A stretch of 64,000 nt of DNA from Rhodoplanes azumiensis (lineage in GTDB: Bacteria; Pseudomonadota; Alphaproteobacteria; Rhizobiales; Xanthobacteraceae). The notes below the pieces were generated by a model, which saw nothing but the letters and a program-made list of their open reading frames with translations, was not told the origin of the DNA and ran no database searches. Shown here in pieces: positions 57,699-64,000 of the stretch. Within the stretch, counting starts at the first letter, position 1. The number at the start of each line of letters is the position of its first letter. Made by a program: the position numbers and the translations under genes. The stretch covers positions 62,001-126,000 of the forward strand of contig NZ_JBHUIW010000016.1 of the NCBI RefSeq assembly GCF_042682915.1. Reading direction: 5' to 3'.

Positions 57699-58523
57699 TC
57701 ACGCCGTCGAGGATTTCGGCGGCAGCGGAAAGAAGGCGCTGACGCGCGCCTTGTAGGCCCGGAAGGCCTCGCGGTGGCGCGCCTCCATGTGCTCCTCGAG
57801 CGGCGGGATGCCAGAGACATGGACGAGCAGCCAGTACATGCAGGCCGGGCCACCGAGCGCCAGCCAGCCGATCCAGTACGCACCCGAGAGGTCGAGCGCG
57901 ATCACGGCGAGGCCGACCCAGGTGAGCCATTCGAAGAAGTAGTTCGGGTGGCGCGACCAGCCCCACAGGCCGTCGTCGCAGATGCGCCCCTTCGCGGCCC
58001 TGGTCTCGCGGAAGGCGCGGAGCTGACGGTCGGCGATCCCCTCGCCGGCGATGCCGGCCACGACCAGCGCCAGACCGATCAGATCCGGAAGGCCGAGACC
58101 GGGCGCCGGCCGGTGCGCGGCGAGCAGCGCGGTCGCGATCATCGGGATCGAGACCAGCGCCTGCATCTGCAGGAACATCGCCATCTTGCGCTCGGCGTGC
58201 CGGCCCCATTGCCGGCGCAGCGCCGCATAGCGCGGATCGTCGCCCATCTTGAGCGCCCGCGCCGCGATGTGGCTGCCGAGCCGGACCGACCAGGCGGCGA
58301 CCAACCCGGCGACGAGGAGCTGGCGGGCCGCCGGCCAGCCGTCGAGCCCGAGCGGGGCCACCGCCGCGCCGGCGCAGACGGTGCCGAGCCCGAAGGTCCA
58401 GATGGTGTCGACCCAGCCGGCGTTGCCGGTGCGGCGCTCGACCACGGTCGCGACCGCCATCACCATCGAGAAGGCGACGGCGGCGATCACCAGGGCGGCG
58501 AGGAGCTGGAGGGAGAGGACCAT
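57699..58523 (-). CDS. DUF1295 steroid 5-alpha-reductase-like membrane protein
   Basis: A 274-residue integral membrane protein with about seven hydrophobic segments. WVDTIWTFGLGTVCAGA near the N-terminus and the C-terminal GLWGWSRHPNYFFEWLTWVG are the family signature of DUF1295 (NADPH-binding in steroid and enoyl reductases and isoprenylcysteine methyltransferases). The start is the ATG at 58523; a TTG 18 bases earlier is an alternative. In one unit with a CFA-type methyltransferase it probably acts on membrane fatty acids. Confidence 0.88.
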   Translation of the reverse strand: MVLSLQLLAALVIAAVAFSMVMAVATVVERRTGNAGWVDTIWTFGLGTVCAGAAVAPLGLDGWPAARQLLVAGLVAAWSVRLGSHIAARALKMGDDPRYAALRRQWGRHAERKMAMFLQMQALVSIPMIATALLAAHRPAPGLGLPDLIGLALVVAGIAGEGIADRQLRAFRETRAAKGRICDDGLWGWSRHPNYFFEWLTWVGLAVIALDLSGAYWIGWLALGGPACMYWLLVHVSGIPPLEEHMEARHREAFRAYKARVSAFFPLPPKSSTA

Positions 58524-58823
58524 GGAAATCCCGAACGGCAAACGAGCTCGACCAAAAATCCATCATCCCGAGGTGCCCGGCGCAGCCGGGCCTCGAAGGA
58601 TGCGGCCACCCAAGTCGGCGTCGCCGACTTGGGCTTCGGCTGTGTCGATCTCGGGCGAGCCCGCGATCGATGCCGTCCGCCCTTCGAGGGCTGACGCTCC
58701 CGCGCTCACGCGCGGAACCCGCAGCCTCCGTAGGGTGACGGTGAGACTAAACCACGACTCGAGACCGTCTCATCGCGAACGCTCAGGTCTGCGCTCACGC
58801 GCGCGTCCCGGAACGACGGCAAC
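58524..58823. other. intergenic region with repeat core, upstream of DUF1295-CFA genes
   Basis: 300 bp without a gene. The left part (58561-58602) carries the family B repeat core. I looked here for a sigma-E-type TGATCC site on the minus strand and did not find one. Confidence 0.55.
58561..58602. repeat. family B repeat core
   Basis: CATCATCCCGAGGT, a GCCCGGC-GCA-GCCGGGC hairpin and CCTCGAAGGATG. The same skeleton lies within the elements at 8361-8461 and 63928-64000, though the terminal ATACCAACGG is absent here. Confidence 0.7.
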
Positions 58824-59504
58824 TCACAATCGCACGAACGGTTGCAGCACACGGCCGAGCAGGCCGTTGAGCTTGAGCCGTCCCTGCATGGCGACGAGGC
58901 AGATGCAGTCGGACCCGGCCTCGACGACCGGCGTATGGTCGACCTCGTCGTCCGCCTCGTCGACGTCGCCCGGTCCGTAGCGGCCGTGCTCGTGCCGGAA
59001 GGCGCCGGTGAGCACGCAGGTCAGCTCGGTGCCGGTGTGGGTATGGTCGGGCAGCAGCGTGCCGCCGGCGGCCTTCAACAGAAACACGCGGCCGCCCGGC
59101 AGGGTCGGCGCGGCGATCTGGCGCCACGACACGCCCGGCCCGATCCACTTCCACGGTCCCATCTCGTAAGGCGCCAGCAGCGCCTGGTGCTCGGGCCGCA
59201 GGCCGGGGATCACGTCCGCCCGGGTCGGACGCGGCGCCGGAAAGGGCGCGGCGTGCCCGGCGGACGGTGCGATCGGGGGCGCATCGATCTCGGCCATCGC
59301 CCGCGCCAGCCCGTCGGCGGCCATCTCGGCGGGGGCGAGGTCGTCGAGCATCAGCCCGCCGGTCGCCTCCAGCATGCGGACGGTCCTGCGGCAGTCGGGG
59401 CAGGCGGCGAGATGCGCCGCCACCACGAGCATGCGGCCTTCGTCGAGGGAGCCGGCCGCGAAGGCCGCGAGAGTCTCCTCGGTGGGATGGTGTGCCACGG
59501 TCAT
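58824..59504 (-). CDS. chrR: anti-sigma factor, ChrR family with cupin domain
   Basis: A 226-residue zinc anti-sigma factor. The N-terminal zinc-binding ASD has HHPTEETLAAFAAGSLDEG and HLAACPDCRR (residues about 31-40). The C-terminal cupin (about 105-210) contains TLLPDHTHTGTELTCVLTGAF with the metal-binding His cluster. ChrR holds RpoE inactive until singlet oxygen or organic peroxide triggers its loss in Rhodobacter. Its ATG overlaps the sigma factor stop (ATGA), so both are coupled. Confidence 0.93.
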   Translation of the reverse strand: MTVAHHPTEETLAAFAAGSLDEGRMLVVAAHLAACPDCRRTVRMLEATGGLMLDDLAPAEMAADGLARAMAEIDAPPIAPSAGHAAPFPAPRPTRADVIPGLRPEHQALLAPYEMGPWKWIGPGVSWRQIAAPTLPGGRVFLLKAAGGTLLPDHTHTGTELTCVLTGAFRHEHGRYGPGDVDEADDEVDHTPVVEAGSDCICLVAMQGRLKLNGLLGRVLQPFVRL

Positions 59505-60073
59505 GTCAGATCACCCAAGAGAACGCGCATCCGGTTCATGGCGAGACGCAGACGCGACTTGACGGTTCCGAGCGGGATGTCGAGCAGCCCGGCGATGTCG
59601 CCGTGCGCCCGTCCCTCGAAGAAGGACAACTCCACGATACGGCGCTGCTCGATCGGCAGATGATCGAGCGCGGCCCGCACCCGCTGCTGGCGCTCGCCCG
59701 CCTCGACATCGTGGTCGGGCGGCGGGCTGAGCTCCGGCTCCGGATCCTCGGCCATGGCGTGCAGGGCCTCGCGCCGCTGCCGCCGCGCCGTATCGATGCG
59801 CAGGTTGCGGGCGATGGCGAAAATCCAGGCCGAGGCGCCCGCCTTCGCCGCATCGAACAGCGCCGCCTTGCGCCACACCGTGACCAGCGTCTCCTGGGCG
59901 AGCTCCTCGGCCAGATCGGCCGCCGTTCCGGAGCGCATCAGGAACGCTTTCACGCGCGGGGCGTAGTGCGCGAACAAGGTCTTGAAGGCCTCGCGGTCCC
60001 CGCGCTCCGCGATCGCCTCGATCAGCCGGTCGTGGTCCCGCACGCCCTCCTTCGCTCCCTCGATCGTCGCCAT
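59501..60073 (-). CDS. rpoE: ECF sigma factor, RpoE/ECF11 type
   Basis: A 190-residue extracytoplasmic-function sigma factor. Region 2 contains FKTLFAHYAPRVKAFLMRSG and ETLVTVWRKAALFDAAKAGA; region 4 contains LPIEQRRIVELSFFEGRAHG and IPLGTVKSRLRLAMNRMR. The start is the ATG at 60073, with GGGGAGGG just before it; the longer frame upstream is not sigma-like. Pairing with ChrR defines the ECF11 group, which answers singlet oxygen in phototrophs. A candidate autoregulated promoter lies at 60184-60213. Confidence 0.93.
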   Translation of the reverse strand: MATIEGAKEGVRDHDRLIEAIAERGDREAFKTLFAHYAPRVKAFLMRSGTAADLAEELAQETLVTVWRKAALFDAAKAGASAWIFAIARNLRIDTARRQRREALHAMAEDPEPELSPPPDHDVEAGERQQRVRAALDHLPIEQRRIVELSFFEGRAHGDIAGLLDIPLGTVKSRLRLAMNRMRVLLGDLT

Positions 60074-60183
60074 GCCCTCCCCCGCTCGGACCCGCCGCGG
60101 CAGCCGGCCGCGATCGACCAGCGCCGCGACGGCGCCGACCGGGAGAGTCTGAACGGGAACGGCGGTTCGAACAAGCATGCCCC

Positions 60184-60213
60184 CCTCTACGGCGCCTGCC
60201 ACGGCTTGGATCA
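60184..60213 (-). promoter_or_regulatory. candidate sigma-E promoter driving rpoE-chrR
   Basis: On the minus strand TGATCC, 18 bases, then TAGAGG, about 110 bp before the rpoE start. TGATCC is the known -35 element of the RpoE/ChrR group; the -10 match is partial. Confidence 0.6.
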
Positions 60214-60254
60214 GTCGTCCGCCCGGCCGCGCGATCGCAGCCGGATCCGACTGG

Positions 60255-60284
60255 TGATCCAATGCCATGGGTGGGGCGTAAACG
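60255..60284 (+). promoter_or_regulatory. candidate sigma-E promoter driving the FAD/DUF1365/CFA operon
   Basis: TGATCC, 18 bases, then TAAACG on the plus strand, about 57 bp before the FAD protein ATG. It mirrors the minus-strand site 42 bp away, with the same spacing and AA after TGATCC. Confidence 0.65.
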
Positions 60285-60324
60285 GCCGGACATCAGCCGG
60301 ACGCGACGTGGCGGGCCGGCCCCA

Positions 60325-60334
60325 GGGGGGGGGG
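60325..60334. repeat. ten-G homopolymer before start codon
   Basis: A run of ten G residues ends seven bases before the ATG at 60341, at the ribosome-binding position. Slippage here could change transcript spacing or translation efficiency. Confidence 0.8.
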
Positions 60335-60340
60335 CTAAAA

Positions 60341-61765
60341 ATGAGCGACGGTCACGCGCCGCATTCGCACGCGCCGCATTCGCACGGACCGGGTTCGCAC
60401 GGGCCGGGTTCGCACGGGCCGCGCTTGAAGATCGCGGTGGTCGGCACCGGCATTTCCGGCATGGCGGCGGCCTGGCTGTTGTCGCAGGCTCACGACGTCA
60501 CCGTCTACGAGCGGGCCGACCGGATCGGCGGCCATTCCAACACGGTGCGGACTCCCCCCCGGCACGGCGGCGTCCCGGTCGACACCGGCTTTATCGTCTA
60601 TAACGAGACGACCTATCCCAACCTCACCGCCCTGTTCCGCCATCTCGACGTGCCGACGCTGCCGACCGACATGTCGCTCGCCGTGTCGCTCGACGACGGC
60701 GCCCTGGAATACGGCGGCGGAACGTTCTCGGCGCTGCTCGCCCAGAAGCGCAATCTGCTGCGGCCGCGGTTCTGGTCGATGCTGGCCGGCCTGGTGCGGT
60801 TCTATCGTCGCGCCCCGGCCGACGTCGGCGGACTCGACGAGGTCCACGTCACGCTCGGCGATTATCTCGAGCGCGAGGGCTATTCGCGCGCCTTCCGGGA
60901 CGACCACCTGCTGCCGATGGCAGGCGCCATCTGGTCGGCCGCCCCGCAGGAGATGCTGGAGTATCCGGCCGCGGCGTTCATCCGCTTCCACGAGAACCAC
61001 GGCCTCCTGAAGTTCGTCGACCGCCCGGTGTGGCGCACCGTGGCGGGCGGCAGCGCCACCTATGTCGAGCGGCTCGCCCGCAACTTCCGCGACAGAATCA
61101 GGCTCGACCGTGGCGTCGCCGTGATCAAGCGGACGGCGGCCGGCGTCACCGTGACCGACCACGCCGGCGACGCCGAGACGTTCGACCACGTGGTGATCGC
61201 CACCCATGCCGACCAGGCGCTCGCCATGCTGGCCGACCCGACGCTCGACGAGCGTGCGCTGCTCGGCGCGTTCCGCTATACTCGCAACGTCGCTGTTCTC
61301 CACACGGACGACAGCCTGATGCCGAAGCGGCGCGCCGCCTGGTCGAGCTGGAACGTGATCGGAACCCGCACCGGTCCCGACGACCGGCCGCGCGTCACCG
61401 TCACCTACTGGATGAACACGCTGCAGCATCTCCCAGCCGAGACGCCGCTGTTCGTGACGCTGAACCCGCCGCGCCCGCCCCGCCCCGGCACCCTGATCCA
61501 GACCGAGATCTACGAGCACCCGCTGTTCGACCTCGCCGCCTGCGCGGCCCAGCGCCGGCTCTGGTCCCTGCAGGGCAACGGCAACACCTGGTACTGCGGC
61601 GCCCATTTCGGCGCCGGCTTCCACGAGGACGGCCTGCAGGCCGGGCTCGCCGTCGCCGAGGCGATCGGCGGCGTGCGCCGGCCGTGGATCGTGCCGAACG
61701 AGAGCGGCCGCATTCCGCTCGATCCGGCGCGCATGCGCGTGCCGCAACCGACGCTGCCGGCATGA
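60341..61765 (+). CDS. FAD-dependent amine-oxidase-family oxidoreductase with His-rich N-terminus
   Basis: A 474-residue flavoprotein. After a His/Pro/Gly-rich leader (residues 4-27, HAPHSHAPHSHGPGSH pattern from a 15-bp repeat) the FAD fold begins with IAVVGTGISGMAAAWLLSQA and YERADRIGGHSNTV, then VDTGFIVYNETTYPNLTALF. Homologues lie in the sigma-E/ChrR regulon of Rhodobacter (RSP1091-type), where one has been linked to furan fatty acid formation (from memory). It likely dehydrogenates a modified membrane lipid chain. First of a three-gene operon. Confidence 0.88.
   Translation: MSDGHAPHSHAPHSHGPGSHGPGSHGPRLKIAVVGTGISGMAAAWLLSQAHDVTVYERADRIGGHSNTVRTPPRHGGVPVDTGFIVYNETTYPNLTALFRHLDVPTLPTDMSLAVSLDDGALEYGGGTFSALLAQKRNLLRPRFWSMLAGLVRFYRRAPADVGGLDEVHVTLGDYLEREGYSRAFRDDHLLPMAGAIWSAAPQEMLEYPAAAFIRFHENHGLLKFVDRPVWRTVAGGSATYVERLARNFRDRIRLDRGVAVIKRTAAGVTVTDHAGDAETFDHVVIATHADQALAMLADPTLDERALLGAFRYTRNVAVLHTDDSLMPKRRAAWSSWNVIGTRTGPDDRPRVTVTYWMNTLQHLPAETPLFVTLNPPRPPRPGTLIQTEIYEHPLFDLAACAAQRRLWSLQGNGNTWYCGAHFGAGFHEDGLQAGLAVAEAIGGVRRPWIVPNESGRIPLDPARMRVPQPTLPA
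60356..60415 (+). repeat. four-copy 15-bp in-frame repeat encoding the His-rich leader
   Basis: Two copies of GCGCCGCATTCGCAC followed by GGACCGGGTTCGCAC and GGGCCGGGTTCGCAC. Encodes two A-P-H-S-H and two G-P-G-S-H units. Copy number could vary between strains without shifting frame. Confidence 0.9.
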
Positions 61766-62565
61766 CGACCATCCCCATCAGCGCCGCGGCGTCGCGCTCC
61801 GCGCTCTACACCGGGGCCGTGGTCCATCGCCGCCTCAAGCCACGGGCACATGCACTGCGCTACCGCTGCTTCTGGATGCTGCTCGATCTCGCCGAGATCG
61901 ACGCGCTCGCCGCCCGGCTCCGCTTCTTCTCGCGCGACCGCCTGAACCTGTTCACGTTCAGCGACGCCGACCACGGCGCCGGCCCGTCCGCCGCCGAGCC
62001 GCTGCGCGCGCAGATCGACCGCATGCTGGCCGAGGCCGGCATCGCCGTTCCCGACGGCTCGGTGCAGATCCTCACGATGCCGCGGGTGCTGGGCTACGTG
62101 TTCAATCCGCTCAGCGTCTATTTCTGCCGGCGTGCGGACGGCACGCTCGCCGCCGTGCTGTACGAGGTGACCAACACGTTCGGCGAGCGGCACACTTATC
62201 TGATCCCGACGGAACCGGACGCCGGCGGCGCGGTTCGCCAGGAGTGCGACAAGCTGTTCTACGTCTCGCCGTTCATGGACATGGACCTGCGCTACGAGTT
62301 CCGCGTGTCGCCCCCGAGCGAGACGGTCGGCGTCGCGATCCGGGGCGTGCAGGCGGGCGATCCCATGATCGTCGCCGCGCTCACGGGAAAGCGCCGCGCG
62401 CTCACCGACGGGGCGCTCCTGAAGACCTTCCTGGCGCACCCGCTGGTCACCTTGAAGGTGATCGCGGCGATCCACTGGGAGGCGCTCAAGCTGTGGCGCA
62501 AGGGCGTCGGCTTGCGGCCCCACGTGGCCGCGCCGGCCCGCCCGGTCACCATCGTCCGGGCCTGA
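61762..62565 (+). CDS. DUF1365-family protein
   Basis: A 267-residue soluble protein. It opens with ALYTGAVVHRRLKPRAHALR and has the conserved MPRVLGYVFNPLSVYFC and KLFYVSPFMDMDLRYEFRV segments. DUF1365 genes nearly always sit between an FAD amine-oxidase-type gene and a CFA synthase gene, as here. The biochemical role is unknown; a lipid-binding or isomerase role in modifying unsaturated fatty acids is inferred. Its start overlaps the FAD gene stop. Confidence 0.92.
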   Translation: MTTIPISAAASRSALYTGAVVHRRLKPRAHALRYRCFWMLLDLAEIDALAARLRFFSRDRLNLFTFSDADHGAGPSAAEPLRAQIDRMLAEAGIAVPDGSVQILTMPRVLGYVFNPLSVYFCRRADGTLAAVLYEVTNTFGERHTYLIPTEPDAGGAVRQECDKLFYVSPFMDMDLRYEFRVSPPSETVGVAIRGVQAGDPMIVAALTGKRRALTDGALLKTFLAHPLVTLKVIAAIHWEALKLWRKGVGLRPHVAAPARPVTIVRA

Positions 62566-62597
62566 AATCTGCGGAGCCCGATCGTGTGGAGTGGAGC

Positions 62598-63869
62598 ATG
62601 AGTCACGTCTCTCCTTGCGACGCCGGCAGCGTCTGCGACGCCGCGGGCGCCGAAACCGCAGCGCCCGCAGCCGCCGCGCTGCGGCCGCGCCGCTCGCTCG
62701 CTCATCTTCTGCTCGCCCGGGTGCTGCGCCGGCTCGACGTCGGCAGCCTTACCGTGCAGCTGCCGAGCGGCGAGCGCATCGAGCATCGCGGCCGCCGGCC
62801 CGGCACCGCCGCGACCTGGATCCTGCACCGTTGGCGTCCGATGTGGCGGGTGCTGTGGCGCGGCGATCTCGGCTTCGCCGAGTCCTACATGGACGGCGAC
62901 TGGTCGACACCCGACCTGCCCGCCCTGCTGACGATGTTCTCCGAGAACGACACCGGGCTCGCCGACGTCTATGCGGGGCTGCGGACCGAGCGCCTGCTCG
63001 ACCGGCTGCGTCACAAGAACCGCGCCAACACCAAGCGCGGCAGCCGCCGCAACATCGCGGCCCATTACGATCTCGGCAACGCGTTCTATGCGGCGTGGCT
63101 CGACCGCAGCATGACCTACTCGTCGGCGATCTACAGTGATGCCGACCAGTCGCTGGAGGATGCGCAGCGCGACAAGCTCGACCGTATCGTGGCGATGCTC
63201 GGGCTCGCCGGCGGCGAGCGCGTGCTGGAGATCGGCTGCGGCTGGGGCGCGCTCGCCGAGCGCATCGCGGCGGCCGGCTGCCGCGTCACCGGGCTCACGC
63301 TGTCGTCGGAGCAGCTCGCCTTCGCGCAGCGCCGCCTCGCCGAGGCCGGCCTGTCCGAGGCCAGCGACCTTCGCTTGCAGGACTACCGGGACGTCGACGG
63401 CCTGTTCGACCGCGTCGTGTCGATCGAGATGATCGAGGCCGTCGGCGAGAAGTACTGGCCGGTCTATTTCGAGACGCTGTTCGCCCGCCTGAAGGCCGGC
63501 GGCAGCGCCGTGATCCAGGCCATCACCATCGAGGCGAGCCGGTTCGACAGCTATCGCCGGAATCCCGACTTCATCCAGCGCTACATCTTTCCGGGCGGCA
63601 TGCTGCCGACCCGCGCCATGATGATCGAGCATGCGCGGCGCGCCGGCCTCGTGCCGGCGGCCGAGCACGCCTTCGGCCGGAGCTACGCCCGCACGCTCGC
63701 GGAATGGCGACACCGCTTCGTGGCCGCCTGGCCGGCGATCGAGCCGCTCGGCTTCGATCGGCGATTCCGGCGCATGTGGGAGTATTACCTTGCCTATTGC
63801 GAGACCGGCTTCCGCCTCGGCGTCATCGACGTCGGCCTGTTCGCCTTCGTCAAGCCGAAGGACGCGTGA
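62598..63869 (+). CDS. cyclopropane-fatty-acid-phospholipid synthase family methyltransferase (full-length)
   Basis: A 423-residue enzyme. The N-terminal lipid-binding domain (about 30-130, with SLTVQLPSGERIEHRG and GFAESYMDGDW) precedes NIAAHYDLGNAFYAAWLDRS, the SAM motif VLEIGCGWGALAERIAAAG, and the C-terminal PGGMLPTRAMMIEHARRAG and ETGFRLGVIDVGLFAFVK. The domain order is that of CfaA. It adds a methylene from SAM to unsaturated chains. It ends the sigma-E-type operon, 32 bases after DUF1365. Confidence 0.93.
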   Translation: MSHVSPCDAGSVCDAAGAETAAPAAAALRPRRSLAHLLLARVLRRLDVGSLTVQLPSGERIEHRGRRPGTAATWILHRWRPMWRVLWRGDLGFAESYMDGDWSTPDLPALLTMFSENDTGLADVYAGLRTERLLDRLRHKNRANTKRGSRRNIAAHYDLGNAFYAAWLDRSMTYSSAIYSDADQSLEDAQRDKLDRIVAMLGLAGGERVLEIGCGWGALAERIAAAGCRVTGLTLSSEQLAFAQRRLAEAGLSEASDLRLQDYRDVDGLFDRVVSIEMIEAVGEKYWPVYFETLFARLKAGGSAVIQAITIEASRFDSYRRNPDFIQRYIFPGGMLPTRAMMIEHARRAGLVPAAEHAFGRSYARTLAEWRHRFVAAWPAIEPLGFDRRFRRMWEYYLAYCETGFRLGVIDVGLFAFVKPKDA

Positions 63870-63927
63870 GGCCGAACGGTCGTCCCGGGGCGGTTCCGCG
63901 GTCGCGCGCAGGGCATCGTATCTCCCG

Positions 63928-64000
63928 ATACCAACGGTCCTGGACTTCGATCCGTCATCTTGAGGCGCTCGACCGAAGGTCGAGCCTCGAAGGATGTCGG
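63928..64000. repeat. palindromic dispersed element (family B), left part
   Basis: ATACCAACGG followed by GTCATCTTGAGG, an inverted pair GCTCGACC-GAA-GGTCGAGC and CCTCGAAGGATG; it runs off the window end. It matches the element at 8361-8461 in its terminus and the core at 58561-58602. Confidence 0.75.

Overview
This is about 64 kb of very GC-rich chromosome (roughly 70% GC by eye, hence many long false open frames antisense to real genes). Gene content points to an alphaproteobacterium, most likely of the Hyphomicrobiales (Rhodopseudomonas/Rhodoplanes-like). Indicators are the cysG-DUF2849-cysI-cysH-DUF934-cysD-cysNC order, a fused SecDF, an ECF11-type RpoE/ChrR pair next to cyclopropane-synthase-family genes, and dispersed palindromic repeats typical of that order. 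Taxonomy is inference; no rRNA or tRNA gene was seen.

Layout. (1) 36-7371: a siderophore-iron uptake operon with TonB receptor, siderophore esterase, binding protein, FecCD permease, ATPase and siderophore-interacting ferric reductase. (2) 7536-22733: a catabolic island with two regulators (IclR, LysR), three MFS carriers and one Na+/solute symporter followed by two tiny one-helix membrane proteins. Its enzymes are an amidohydrolase/decarboxylase, a cyclase-family hydrolase, a cupin, an SDR, a 3-hydroxyacyl-CoA dehydrogenase, a beta-keto acid cleavage enzyme and a DapA-like aldolase/lyase. The substrate cannot be named. (3) 23060-30368: the assimilatory sulfate reduction operon, headed by a CysG whose methyltransferase half is truncated. 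(4) 30444-36166: a hypothetical gene, a KefB/YbaL antiporter, a possible small membrane protein and secDF. (5) 36326-39373: a DevBCA/MacB-like exporter on the minus strand. (6) 39655-45643: a heavy-metal RND efflux operon with His- and Cys-rich exported proteins. (7) 45993-47755: a GNAT acetyltransferase and an MFS carrier. (8) 47893-51147: pflB and pflA for anaerobic pyruvate cleavage. (9) 51607-55867: a GntR regulator, a TtuC-like dehydrogenase, folE, a DUF2177 membrane protein and cytidine deaminase. (10) 55974-63869: a membrane protein resembling Pycsar effectors, then a locus centred on rpoE-chrR with two CFA-synthase-family methyltransferases, a DUF1295 protein, an FAD amine-oxidase-family protein and a DUF1365 protein.

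In region 10 the intergenic space upstream of rpoE holds two divergent sites of form TGATCC-N18-TA, one facing rpoE-chrR and one facing the FAD/DUF1365/CFA operon. This suggests a sigma-E (singlet-oxygen type) regulon that remodels membrane fatty acids. Several repeats stand out: two families of roughly 100-120 bp palindromic elements, a five-copy 16-bp hairpin array between a dehydrogenase gene and folE, a five-copy 15-bp array upstream of secDF, and a ten-G run just before the start codon of the FAD protein.
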